From Mangifera indica (lineage: Eukaryota > Streptophyta > Magnoliopsida > Sapindales > Anacardiaceae), in the NCBI RefSeq assembly GCF_011075055.1, contig NC_058138.1, forward strand, positions 21,302,928 to 21,366,927: DNA of 64,000 nucleotides. The letters are read 5' to 3'. Position 1 is the stretch's first letter; the number at the start of each line of letters is the position of its first letter. The notes under the pieces were generated by a model that was given only the letters and a program-made list of their open reading frames with translations, was not told where the DNA came from and searched no databases. Shown here one piece after another: positions 1-12,189 of the stretch. The position numbers were made by a program, and so were the translations under genes.

Positions 1-360
1 CTATCAAGTATTGTTGGTCATCTCCCCCCTCTATCAGAGTAAAGATGAAGACAATAGAGACTACCATTGTTGTTATCAGAGTTTACAATAGATTTGAGAG
101 GAAAATTATACTTTTCAAAATTGAGAATAAAGGTGAATTGAGAATTTTTTAAATTTGGAAGAAAAATAAGATAAAATTATATATTTTTTAATATTATTAA
201 TAAAATAACAATTTTATCTTAATTTTGACAAAAAATTTTAACGATAGTTGATTCATATATAAGACTTTAAGTTTTTTTAACTTTGTAAATATGAGTTTAG
301 GAATATATCAAAACTTGTTTGAAAAACAGTTCTTTGACCTTTTAAAAAACCTATACCTTT

Positions 361-600
361 AGGGTACATTTGATATAGGTAATATTTTATTATAAAAAAT
401 AAAATATTATTACACAAGTAAATTAGCATAAAAATAATAGAAATATATAAAATTAAAATTATATTGATAATATTTTAATATTTAAAGTAAAATTAATAAT
501 TAAATTATTTTTTATATTATATGTCACCACCGAAATTCTATAAGTAATAAAAAATATATTATCAAAATAATCATTTTATATCACAAACCAAACCTTGGGA
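361..600. repeat. Candidate MITE with loose terminal inverted repeats
   Basis: The left end (AGGGTACATTTGATATAGG followed by an AT-rich stretch) resembles the reverse complement of the right end (CCCAAGGTTTGGTTTGTGAT followed by a similar stretch). A GGGTNNNTTTG-type end followed by alternating TAATATTTTATTA sequence is common in plant hAT-like MITEs. The match is imperfect and I could not fix a target-site duplication, so this is only a candidate. Confidence 0.35.
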
Positions 601-652
601 GTAATTTTTTAATTCATCTTATCAAAAAGCAATGATACATGCACCTAATTTT

Positions 653-790
653 GATTATTTAATTAAATACTCAGATAATATATCATCATATGATTTAATA
701 TTATTTTATCTCTAATTTAAAATTAATTAATAACATAATAACATATAATTTGAGTGTTTAATTAGATATTGAATGCACATAATTTTATCG
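653..790 (-). repeat. Copy of the dispersed AT-rich repeat family
   Basis: This block carries the family's hallmarks: ATATATCATCATATGATT, an ATTATTTTATCTCTAATTTA core, then ACATAATAACATATAATTT. The core is the reverse complement of the one at 44380, 50240 and 53035, so this copy is inverted relative to them. Confidence 0.5.
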
Positions 791-2568
791 CTAAATTAAT
801 AATTATAATTATAATTAAATGTATAAGTTGAGAAATCTTCAATGCTCTTAACATAAATTAGATGAAATCTCAATCAAATCTTTATTCTAGAAACACCCAC
901 AGTTGGGTTGGCATTAGAATTACTTCTGTGTAGTCCATTATGTCAAAAGATGGAATAAACTTAAGCATGTTCCATGGCTCCAATACTATGTTTTTCTACC
1001 CATAGATTTTTACTACCTTCCCGAAGCAACCTTATTTTCTTCTGTCCAATTTTCTTTCTCTTCAAGTTTCCATACCAAACAATAAAATAATGAAATGATG
1101 AGTCACATATGAGCAGTTTGCTTATATATTTACACTTAACAGTCTGAGATTCCCTGCAAGAAGCCTTAAAAATTTTTAAAAGAAAACAAGAGTTCCATGT
1201 GGATTGGTATGAATTCAACATCAAAACAGTGTTCTAGAATGGACCTATTTATATTAAACAATTATAGAAAAAAGAACATGTAAAAGCATAGAAAAATAAA
1301 GAATCCAAAGCTTCAACAAGTACTTCAGTGTTATGGTTTATCCATGGAAAATAATGTCAATATTGTGAAGCACATGGGTAGGACCTAGTTTGGCACATGG
1401 AAACTGATTCATATTGTTCAACTACCAAGAAAATGCTTCCAAAAATGAAAGCTCACGCTCAAACCTCCATTTATTTGATCCTTAAGCTGCTTCAATTTCT
1501 ATTTATTGATCAAAGAGGCTGAGTCTGAAGTGGGTTGGAGACTTGAAACTTGATCAGATTTCTTCATAAAGATTCCTTCAAACTGAGATAACTTGTCAAG
1601 ATGGAGCTCTATTCTACTTGTGAAAAGCGTGATTATTATTTGCTTTAAAGACAGGCCTCAAAAAATATAAAATCACCAATAAAACCAAGATTCCTAATTC
1701 ATTCATTGCATCAGAAAAAGCATTTGCTATGTCCTGAAATTGTGGAAGAAAGGAGTACCTCAAGAATGAAGTCATAAAGTTTGTTAAATGTCAATAACGC
1801 ATAAGACTAGTAGGTTCTATAACCCTGTTCTTCTCTGTTTTAATATGACAGCACAGCAGGCTCTTTTCAGGCTGTAAAGTCAAAATTTTCTGGTTTATAC
1901 CAAAGCATATTCCATGACTCTGGCCACTAAAGGATGTGAAGATTAGGAAAAAGGTAACAGCTAGATAGCTTATACCAAAAGAAAGCATATTTTACATATG
2001 AGAAACAAATGCATCATTCAGACTCCCAACCCAGAAAGCAAAACAAAATATGGTTTAAATCCAAGGATATGCCAAACGCGACAATCAAAAGATTCAAAGT
2101 CACAAAACCTTCACATGCTAGTATTATTTTTACTCATCAACTTGTACAAGTAGCAGTAGTGGTAGTAAAACTACAAACTTCTCAGCTTTCTCACTTCCTT
2201 TAACTCTAATGTAAACAAAGCAAAGGCGGAGAAAAACTGTAAATTTCTCTGCCTTCTATCTATCTACAAGCTCTCGGATTCTCTTCACAACATTAAAGAG
2301 AAACAAAGTACTTTCAGCCTTTTGAGGCAGAGACCCATGTGGGCATCTTCTCTTTTACTCTTCCTCTGGCATTGGCCTGGTAAAAAAAGCACTGGAATTT
2401 CTGGAACCATCCATCAGAGTTTTGTCCTGTAGAGAAGAAAATGGAATCTCTTCCTGGGGCTGATAGGAGTAATATGTACAGTAATCAGCACTGATAAGTT
2501 ATGCTACAACAGTTTTTTTTTTGTCCTGATTTTTTATTTTTTATTTTCTTGGGTAAACAGTATTCACA

Positions 2569-3589
2569 TCAGTCCATTGGAGCTGTTTCTCCTTCGTTTA
2601 GGATCCAAGGGTGTCCTGCATTGAACAATGAACAAAACAGAATTAGTACTTGAACCCAAAATGTTAAAATTGAATCTCAAACTTTAAAAAACAAAAATAA
2701 ATTTGTTCAAGTTTACATGTAACACCCATTTGCATTTTTCACATTTAACTTAACAAAAACCCAATAAAAATTTGAACTTTGTAAATCTATCAGCAATCAA
2801 ACAATACTTACTCAAAGCTTGTTCGGCAGAGAATCTCCTAGACGCGTCTCTACAGATCATCTTCCTCAACAAATCTTTAGCCGCCGACGAAACTGAACGG
2901 AAAATCCTGGTTGGAAATCTCAAATTCCCTCTAATAATAGCCTCAAAAATCTCGGCAGCCGTCTCTCCATAAAACGGAGGGATCCCAGCCAACATCGTGT
3001 ACAAAACGACACCAGCACTCCACACATCCACCTTCTCATTATACTCCACCCCCATCACCACCTCCGGCGCCACGTAATACGGCGTCCCCACAAGCCCGCT
3101 CGTGGTCCCCACCTCCCCAAGCCAATCCGCCGACCCGAAATCCCCAAGCTTTATCTTGTTCCTCGAATCAAGGAAAACGTTCTCCGGCTTAATATCACGG
3201 TGAACAACACCGAACCGGTGGCAATGCGCCAGCGCCGACAGCAACTGTTTCATGTACACGGCCGCACGTGGCTCCGACATGGGACCCCGCAAGATCTCGT
3301 CGTACAAAGTAACGGGTTCGCAGAGCTCCATAACAATGGAAAGAAACTCATCCGTTTCGTAAACGTCGTAGATTTGAACGATATTTTGATGCGGGGACAA
3401 AAGGGTCATAAATTTTGGTTCGTTCTGTAAACACTCACGATCCAAAGGGTCAGTGAGAAGAGTTTTGTCGATGACTTTACAGGCGAAGAAAGAGTTTGAA
3501 GAGGGTGAAAAACAGCGAGAGATTGTGCCGAATTTGCCGCTGCCGATCACTTCACAGAGCTGGTAGTTGTTCTTTAAGGATTCACACAT
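2569..3589 (-). CDS. PPCK1: Phosphoenolpyruvate carboxylase kinase, two exons
   Basis: Small soluble Ser/Thr kinase that phosphorylates PEP carboxylase near its N-terminus and lowers its sensitivity to malate. Exon 1 is 3589-2812. The intron has a GTAAGT donor at 2811 and a TGCAG acceptor ending at 2616. Exon 2 is 2615-2569, giving 274 residues. Visible motifs are the glycine loop GSGKFG (16-21), the ATP-binding Lys38, HRDIKPEN with catalytic Asp132, DFG at 150-152 and APE at 174-176. The protein is essentially a bare CDPK-type kinase domain with no autoinhibitory segment or EF hands, which is the known hallmark of PPCK. The short second exon beginning [10 protein letters not shown] fits the family. 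If the intron is retained, the frame continues 20 codons into it and stops at 2750. PPCK is known to be controlled mainly at transcript level; the regulation here is inferred. The symbol rests on synteny and could be another PPCK paralogue. Confidence 0.93.
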
Positions 3590-4566
3590 TGCGTTTGAAT
3601 TTCAAAGTGAGCTTTTTCTGAAGAGTCTTTGGTTTCTGGTTTGGTTCTTGTGTTGTTTTATAGAGAGAGAGAGGTTTGAGGAGGATCTGTGGGAGGAATA
3701 TTCGTCTTCGCAGTGCCAGCCAGTAAAGATTCACCACGTCGGTGATATCAACGGCTGTGATCTATCTTTAAAGGCGTAAATTATGTAATGCGGAAATGAC
3801 GAGATTATCCCTGCCCGAGTGATGTGATGTGGAGGAGGAAATACATATTAAAAGAAACTTATAAATTGAATTTTGGGAAATGGAAAAAACCTAGAAAATT
3901 TCAATTTGGATTGAATTTTTGTTTTATTTTTTTAATTCAAATTTTAATTTATTGATTTATGTTCTTCTCCTCTTTGGTACCTTGAAGAAGGTTATTGACT
4001 TCTAGTTTGTTTTCGAAACTTTTACTTGGTCAAAAGCTTAAAAGCCGGCCGAACGACTCAATGTTCATGCACAAACATTCATCGGAGAATTTGAAGACAA
4101 AAAAGATTGTTGCTCTTACAAAAATTTTACTCTAATTAAAACTAACAAATAATACAATATTATGGGTGGGTTAGTAGGTTAAAAAAGTTAACTATAAGAG
4201 GATAAATATTTAATAAAAAAATCCCACCCTAGGTAAATTTGGATGACTTATTCTAATCTTGTGTACTTATCAATGTGCCACCTTCCTCCAATAAGTTATT
4301 TTATTACCTTATCATAAAAATAACACATGTCATTTTTTAACTTAACCCCACTCTAATGGTACATATTATAATAATATTCTTATGTGTGTCTTATATGACA
4401 TTATTTAATTACCTCTATCATATTTTACGACCTATTATCTTGATATAATATAAGATATTATTTTTTGTGAGTCATTTTCTACTATCATAAGTATTTAATA
4501 TTCTTTGATATAGTTACAGGTCTATTATTATATATTCATATTAGCTAAAAGAATTTTTTTTTTTAA

Positions 4567-4732
4567 TGGGAAAATGACTATTTTCCATTCAAGGTTTGCT
4601 CTAAGGATAAATTTTCAATTTTTAAATTAAAAAACTAAATTTTTATCCATTATTTATTTCTGAATTTCATTTTATGAAAGGGCATAAAGATCCTTTCACA
4701 TAAATCTTGGGTAAAAAATAGTTATTTAACGG
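4567..4732. repeat. Small foldback element related to the GGCC foldback group
   Basis: The left arm GGGAAAATGACTATTTTCC, followed by ATTCAAGGTTTG, is mirrored on the right by the reverse complement of CTTGGGTAAAAAATAGTTAT. The arm sequence matches the arms of the larger element at 28373-29109 (GACTATTTTCCACCCAAGG). The flanks are T-rich, so a target-site duplication cannot be read without ambiguity. Confidence 0.5.
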
Positions 4733-6093
4733 TTTTTTTTAATTTAAATAAGCTAATATCAATCAATATTTAAAGTTGAAAGTTTAGAGTTATTTAGCGT
4801 CTCGTATAATAGAAATTGTTATGGCTATTTAGGGTAACAAGTACTTCAATTCTTCTTCGATCTATACTCTTGGAAGTGTCTTGTACAGTAGTTATTATTT
4901 ACACATTTTAATCACAAATTCACAATTATAATCTTGTAAAAAAAAAAAAAAAGTAGCATATAAATCGGCCAATTTTATGGGATTAAGTAACAAGAAAAAA
5001 CTGAAATTAGGATAACTATATAGGAAAAAAACAACAAAATAAAAAATTCCTCTACATCAATCATTGAATCCTCCTATTTAGAAAAGATCAGAACATGATT
5101 GTCTTTGTACAACTTTGCATCCTTATCCATGTGTCTCATCATCATTTTCATGTTAAGAGTAATATAGATTAGTTTTTCTATTAAGATTTATATTATATTA
5201 ACCTACTAATAACAGAGAAATTTACATTATTTTTTTTAAAATTCAAGTGGGGAGTTTGTTATTTTCTTAAACCTTAGGGGTTGAAAAGGACCCTAATTTT
5301 TGCACTCTAGTTTGCTTGCTCTTGCCTTCAAAATGAGGTATGTGATGACATGACACACTGAGTGAAGAGTGGGGCAGTTGAGAAGCATTTATGTCTCCAC
5401 TATCGAAAGCTTAATCGCTGAATTAAAAGTTAATTTTTACAACATAATTGGCTAGCTGTAGTGAATCATCTAAAGTTATGGAGGCATACTTTTGGGATAT
5501 GAATTTAATAGTATGAAATCCAGAGATCATTGCTTTGCAAATTGCAATAAACAAGTATGAAATCTACGTGCTACCTGGCCAAACTCCAGCAGCTCGAGGA
5601 TTTGTAAGGCAGATTCCAATACAAGTAGTAAATTAATATATTCCATCATAACAATGCTTTTAGTTTTAGGCTTTGTGCATTCATAAAGCTTCATTTAGAT
5701 AAATATATTATATATCAAGGGGTTAAATCTTAAACTTTACAGTGTTGTTTGTAATTAGTCCTATCTAATCAAATACAAAACCCACTTTAAGTAATTAAAA
5801 GTTAATTAAGTTGAGCCAACAGAAAGGGCAAATTGGTTTTTCTTGATGATTTATATAAAATTTACTCAGGCTGTGCACTCAATGGTGCCATGAAACAAGG
5901 GGAAGCTAATTAAGCATGCAGAGAACTACTTAAATGTGGAAGCTTCCACTGCAATTTGCAAGTTGAATGATGCCTAATTAATTACCATCCTTTAAAGCTC
6001 ACGAGTCTTGCCATTGATATCATCCAGACTACAGTTTTCAATGCATATTCATGCCTTATTTTTCCTTCCCCTTCCCCTTGGCCTTGCTATACA

Positions 6094-6113
6094 GCATGCA
6101 TGCATGCATGCAT
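6094..6113. promoter_or_regulatory. Run of overlapping RY (CATGCA) motifs
   Basis: Five tandem GCAT units create overlapping CATGCATG sites. RY motifs are the known binding sites of B3-domain seed regulators (ABI3/FUS3/LEC2). The block lies about 2.5 kb from the kinase start and 3.8 kb from the MYB start, so it may equally be a simple repeat with no function. Confidence 0.25.
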
Positions 6114-9100
6114 CCTGCTAATTTACTGCGCGCTGAGTGTCGAAGTCTAACATAATTAACTCCATGAAACATTTTTGCTATCTAGGATGGCCTGGTGGGA
6201 ATTCTTCTGTACCATATGGAGTTTGACGTGACGAATGAGTCATTTGATTTGCTAACAATTGGATAAAATTTTGTTGAATCTTGTAAGTATGATAAATTTA
6301 GCAAGTTGAAAGTTATATTAGTGGCTCCCCATTGCTACGTACAGGTCTACACTCTAAGCAAATGCTTTCAATCGTTTTCTTCCTTCTTTCTCCTCCATTG
6401 CATCTTCCATTTTTCAGTTTTTATCAGTGACTTTACTGTTAATAGTCGGTATAGATTGCCATTTGAGATCTCTTTCTGTGCTTTTGACTTTGTAAGAAAA
6501 TATTAACCGCAAATTAATTAGCAACAGAAAAGAAACAATACATGAATGGTAATAATCCATAGGCAGCCAAAAACGACAGGGAATATATACCACTGAAAAG
6601 GCAAAGCAAAGCAAAGCAATATGTGTGCTAAAGCTAAAACTAATAGCCAATAATTCTCCCTGTGATTACCACTTCACCAGTTGTCGACACTTTGTTTATG
6701 GAGAGATTCTCTAATTTTGAAAGCTTCGTTAATTAGGGCATGAAAATTCAATGATCAGGCCGAGAGAACAATGAAAATTGTTGTCTTTACTAACTATTTT
6801 TTATTATTGGTTGATTCATTAATATATGTTTGTCCAAAATAATAAAATTATTTATTAAATTTGAATTAAAAATAAAATAGCACATGATTACATGATAAAT
6901 CATTTAAATACTTAATTAAATACTCAGTTAATTTCACATTCATCAAGATTTAAGCCACTGATTATACATATAATATTAACAGAAATTAAAGCGAATTTTA
7001 GGGTTTGATGATGAGAGATTATAATTGAAATTATCAGAAGAGCCAAGAAGATGGAAATGGCATGGCCGATTGGGGCCTGGGGTGAAGAAAATATAGCTGG
7101 GTAGGGTTTAGTTTAATTTCATTAATATATTATTATTATTAAGTTAAACCATAATTAATTTAATAATAAACAGATGTCAAATGCATAATTAAATCATGTC
7201 TTACGTCTATCATCATCCCACCCACCTCTCCAAAACTTGGTGCTTCACAGCAGCCAGCAATAGTATTATAAATTAATAATATTTTATGCAAGAATGGTGA
7301 ACTAGAAGCACGCCTAATACTGGAATATCCCCAAGCTGTGAACTGCTTAATTATAATTAATTCTTGATTAAGAATCCGCTGTCATCACGTAAACATTAAT
7401 TAATTTTGCAAATTAAAGTCTTAATCTACAAGTAATATCCCATGATTATTTTTATATTCCCGTTTCACCTCTTATTCTGGAAGCTTATAATATGGATAGA
7501 GGCTCAGTTGAATAATGCCAACAATAAAATACAATAATTTAATTAGTGATTGGAATTTGATTGCCGCCTTCAAATTTTTTCCTTATTTCTTTATGCTTTT
7601 ACAGGTTTCATCAGTTGGGATTCTTGATAATGAAGAGGTTGAATATATTTTATTATTTTTAATTGTCTTGAAATGAGTCACTTCGTATTTTAATTAAAAT
7701 AGTATATATAAGGGAATAATATGTAATGCTCTCTCTCTCTAAACGCCTTAATGATGGTAGTTGAATTATGAGGAATTTGAGATTGATTAGGAAGTTTGCA
7801 ATTATTGAGATCAAACACAATTTTTATTTATTTATTTAAAAAAATATTTTTTTTCATATAAGATTGGGTTTTAAAATATTTTTCACTATTAATTAATTTA
7901 TAGTGAAAAATAAAATAGTAATTTTATTTTTTATTTTTTTGAAATAATATAAAAATATTTTGTTTATCTATCCAATTCAAATATTTTAAATATAACAATT
8001 TAATTGTTAAAATAATTTGTAACTCACAAATCAATGTTTTGAAAATGTTATTATAATTTTAATAGTTTGTAATATAATATTTATATTTTTAATTTAGTAA
8101 ATATTATTGAAAAATATATTAAAATTTTAAAAAAACTGTCAAATTTTTTCCCAAATTTCTAAAGTCCGTATAGAAGTTTATTAATATCTTTATTATTTTC
8201 AATAATTATAATTTATCTCCAAATATAAGATTACGTGTTATTAACACTCTTTCTTAATTTGTGTTAATTTGAGATTATACAATTATTTTAAAAATAAAAT
8301 AATAAATATTTCACTTCTTAACTTTATCAAATTTTTGTTTTCATCAATTTTGGGTAGATATTCGTAAATTATCTAGAAATTAATGAATTCAAGTCATCCC
8401 GAGATAAAACCGAGGATCCATGGGCCAAGTTCTCAATCAATTTATGAATTCGGCCCATCGTGTTGCCAAGCAGACCTGGGCAACCTTGGAAATGGATCCA
8501 GAGCGAAATTCTGACGGTTAATTCTGCAAAATCAAAAGCTACAAACAGTGAAAATGCAAGTGGTAAGATAAAAAACCTTATTAGTGTATCCAATTTTAAA
8601 TATTTAATTAAATACTTAAATTTAAATGTATATATAATTTTATTACAAGGGAGATTCGTAACCTCTTACAAAGTCGTCCAATGGTTTACTTAATGACATA
8701 AATGAAATTCCTATTAGGATCCCATAATTGTGATAATGCTGCTAATCATCCTTCATTCTGCCATCATTTGGTTAATTTCCTCTCAACCATGAATATTAAT
8801 CCACTTAAAAAGTTTATAATATAAAGGAGATTTACTTTAAAGTACAATATTATACATTAATATGAAACAATAGAATCCAAACACCTTCTAAAACAATTTT
8901 TTTTTTTTTTTGGAATTCTTCCTTTACCTTAGTTTAATGCAATGCATGCACAAGTGCACAACCTTTTTAACAAATTCAACAGCTTCTTTTGTTTTGGGAG
9001 ACTTCAATTTATTTGTCTAATTGAAAAAGTTGAGGATCCTGGACACCAAAAAGTCAAGATTTTGTTCATAATTCCTTGACACCATAGAAACTTTTAAGCC

Positions 9101-9846
9101 GACCAAAATCATTCATTTGTAGAAAATCTAATGCAAAGAACCCTACTTTCCACATCCATTACTAGATCTTCAAAGCCTTGAGTCACATGTGGGATTGTAT
9201 ATATATGAATTCTATCATATGGGATGATGTAATTACAAATCCAAATAAATATTTTCCATTGGAATTATCAAATATTGAACTCAATCGAGATCTTCTGTAT
9301 ATATACCACGGCTTGTAGAGATAAATGGGAGATCGCATTAGAGAATATTCTAACAAAAGTGACAAGTTTTTGTTTGGAGCCTTGTGGATTATAAATGTGC
9401 AAAAACCTAATTCAAAGTTCAGCTTTACTGTAAAGAAGTCTATATAAGGCACGCCTAAAACATGGTTGTCCCATGAATGAATTGGAAAATGAAAAGCAGG
9501 TTCCCAATATCGCCAGCAACGCACCTAATTTTTGACTATGGGACACCAATGTGCTGCATGCTTAACCCCAAAGGCAGCAACCCAGAAGCTTGTGGACAAT
9601 GATGCATGACAAAATTATATGGTCATTGTCTTTTATATAAAGCCATACAAAATGTCCATGTCGGTCGAAGAATTTCTCGATCTCCCATCCCATCACTTAG
9701 TGACCAACGTAAACATTTCACCCTTTTTATTAGAAGATCTTTGGCTTTGCTTCGAAACTTCTGCAGTACTCCATCTTGGACAGAAGGCGTCAAATATAAA
9801 GCCAAACATATTTTGCTTTACAGTCTGAAAGAGAGAGAAGCATTAA

Positions 9847-9878
9847 TTATATATATTTGTATATACAAATATATATAA
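9847..9878. promoter_or_regulatory. Perfect 32-bp palindrome over the MYB core promoter
   Basis: The sequence reads identically on both strands around the centre at 9862/9863; the half-site is TTATATATATTTGTAT. It lies 45 bp before the MYB ATG and contains TATATATAA-type TATA elements on both strands. It could be the TATA region, or a cruciform or hairpin in the leader. Confidence 0.5.
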
Positions 9879-9923
9879 GATCAGGTTTTAACCCTTTTGG
9901 GTAATTTGGAGGAGGAGATAATC

Positions 9924-10720
9924 ATGAGGGCTCCATGTTGTGAGAAGATGGGGTTGAAGAAGGGGCCATGGACGGCTGAAGAAGATCATATACTGGCTTC
10001 TTTCATTCAGCGAAATGGCCATGGAAATTGGCGTGCACTTCCAAAACAAGCTGGTAATTTAATTAATTTGATTAACTAACAATTAACTGCATGGAAATTA
10101 TTAATTAACCTTTGATTATTATTTGTTTGTTTAATTTAATTTCTGCAGGATTGCTGAGATGTGGAAAGAGTTGCAGGCTTCGGTGGACGAACTACTTGAG
10201 GCCAGATATTAAACGAGGGAACTTCTGCAAAGAAGAAGAAGAAACCATCATTAAGCTGCATCAAATTCTGGAAATAGGTCAATTATCAAGAGTATTTAGC
10301 GATAATTAACTGCTTAATTAATGTATTTATATTATCATGTATTTATATATTACTTGCAGATGGGCTGCTATTGCTGGAAAGTTACCAGGGCGAACGGATA
10401 ATGAGATAAAAAATTATTGGCACACCCACTTGAAGAAGAGAGTAATTAAAGAAAATTTAATCTCCATTAATGATAATCAAATGCCAAAGCCAGCTGAGGA
10501 TCTCACGACTCCTGAAAGAACAATTCAAATTCCAGGCGATTCTGTAGGCATAGAGGGCACAGATGATTCAGCAGGTAGTAAAGAGGATAAAAAGTTGGCA
10601 AGTGCAAAAGGAGAGAGTTCGAATGTAATGGACTTCTGGTATAATGTTTTCATGCAAACGGGAAACTCCATTGAAATACTGCAACAAAGCTCAGGACAAT
10701 TTGAGTGGTTGGAGGACTAA
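9924..10720 (+). CDS. R2R3-MYB transcription factor (subgroup 2-like), apparently frameshifted in R3
   Basis: Nuclear DNA-binding regulator. Exon 1 is 9924-10053 ([20 protein letters not shown]), exon 2 is 10149-10277 and exon 3 is 10360-10720. All intron ends are GT-AG at the positions usual for R2R3-MYBs. Repeat R2 is complete, and the MRAPCC start with [18 protein letters not shown] fits the MYB13/14/15 group. Exon 3 still encodes the rest of R3 ([20 protein letters not shown]) and a C-terminus with a DFW motif. However, exon 2 ends CTG-GAA-ATA-G where the family has codons for Leu-Gly-Asn-Arg, so one G appears to be missing around 10270-10271. As spliced, the frame shifts and stops after about 102 residues, losing most of R3. 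An in-frame ATG at 9897 could add nine residues. This may be a real recent loss or a sequence error; everything else in the gene looks intact. Confidence 0.85.
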
Positions 10721-10780
10721 ATTTGTAATTGAATTCATGAGTGTCTTCTTTCTAGCTAGTTCAAGAATAAGATTGTAAAC

Positions 10781-12120
10781 TTATTATCGTACTTAATTCT
10801 GATATATGTGAATAGGAGATTTGATGATTGTGCCAAGTTTTTTCGAGCCTTTTTGGTATAACAAAATATTATTGTGGTAATTTTTATCTATCACTAGAGA
10901 AATTAAGAACTTGAGAAGTTAGAATTATTGGAATAAATTTGGAATTTCATTTTAATTTATTATATTTTAGAGTTTGATTAACTTAATTTTATTGGAAGAT
11001 TAATCACTTGACTGAAAAGTTTGTTAAAATTTTAAGTATATTTTGTGAAGTAGAATTATTAGTTTGATGCAAAAGCAAGCATGTTTTCCAACAATCCCTC
11101 ATTTGATAATCCAACAACAGTTGAAATTATCAATTTTTTTTATTGAAGATATTAAACTTTATTTTTTAATTTAAATTATAATATTTTTTTTTATTGAAGT
11201 AATCAATCTTGTATTTAGTCATATATCTTTTTATTAACTTTTTTATTTTTTTTTCCATTGTTCATGAATTTTCTGTTCCTCCTAAATAATAAATAAATTT
11301 TAAACTTTTAACTTATAAAATTGTTATGATAAAAATAAATTAATTAATTATAGCTGGACTTTATTTATTACGGACAAATTTTGTTTATTTTGAATATTTT
11401 TGTGATTTTTTAAAAATAAATTTAGAAAAAGAGTATCATTTGAGGTTATCTTAAGTTACAAACAACGTTGTTTGTAGTTGTTAATTTATTTTTTAAATTA
11501 AAAAATAGTAAAAATTTGATCAATTTCATTAAAAAAAAATTGGTTTGTTCATCTTAAGGTTGATAGTTGGTACCCGAGGTTCATGCCTCTCAAACGAAGA
11601 TGAGATGAAGAGCTTCGTCTCTCGATAAAGCTCTTCAAATTTTCAGGCAAAGATGATACTATATCTGGGTCGATCGACGTTCCAGAGGAGAGAAAAGAGG
11701 TTATCAGAGCATGATGGTGCGTTGGAAAAGTTTCGTCATTGGCAATGGTGTCGAATTTGGGGTCAAAGATTGAAAACTAAACCCTAAGAGGGGAATGCTA
11801 TTTTTGAAAACTTGGCCTAGGCAGAAATGGTTATTTTTTGGGGTTAGGGGGAAAAAAGAAATAAAATTTTAAGGGGTTAGAGTTCTGTTAAATTTAACTG
11901 CCATGAATAGATATTTGGGCATTTCAAAGTTAAAGGGGGGAAACTTTGAACGCAGCATACCTTGGGTGGGAAATTGTTCTTTGGCCTAATAATAAATGTA
12001 GAAACCCGAATATCCGATAACCCAACAGATTTAACGCCAAACAGTGTTGGATCCATTTGAACCCCCGAATAATTAAAAGGATCCGATCCAATTCTACCAG
12101 ACCGTGCAATTTCTATCTTC
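10781..12120. other. Intergenic region between the MYB and CJD1 genes
   Basis: AT-rich 3' flank of the MYB gene, followed from about 11560 by a GC-richer block. That block ends in ACCTTGGGTGGGAAATTG, then TTCTTTGGCC at 11986. This end matches the right end of the foldback element at 28373-29109, so the block is probably a one-armed or decayed relative. No matching left end was found. The minus-strand frame 11877-12131 is not supported as a gene. Confidence 0.5.
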
Positions 12121-12189
12121 TTTACACTCAATGAGGAAAAACCCCATTAAACCCTAAATTGATTGAATTAACTTAGCAGCTCCAAACCA

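Larger units (their letters stand above)
1..2200. other. Intergenic AT-rich DNA, no gene recognised
   Basis: The first 850 bases are very AT-rich and contain two small repeat-like blocks listed separately. From about 880 to 2200 the base composition is less extreme. Its open frames (for example minus 961-1224 and plus 2009-2203) are short, lack a recognisable domain and have no convincing splice partners. The part nearest the kinase gene may be its 3' flank. I do not call a gene here. Confidence 0.6.
3780..9600. other. Long intergenic region upstream of the kinase and MYB genes
   Basis: About 5.8 kb of AT-rich DNA lies between the divergently placed kinase and MYB genes. It holds one small foldback element (4567-4732), a run of GCATGC repeats (6094-6113), a short CT tract near 7731 and partial matches to the dispersed AT-rich family near 6840-6930 and 8595-8645. 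None of its open frames has a recognisable domain. The stretch before 9600 is probably the MYB promoter. Confidence 0.6.

Noticed and set aside
9183..9524. 113-residue minus-strand frame upstream of the MYB gene
   Set aside because: No recognisable domain, no splice or promoter context, and it sits where the MYB promoter should be.
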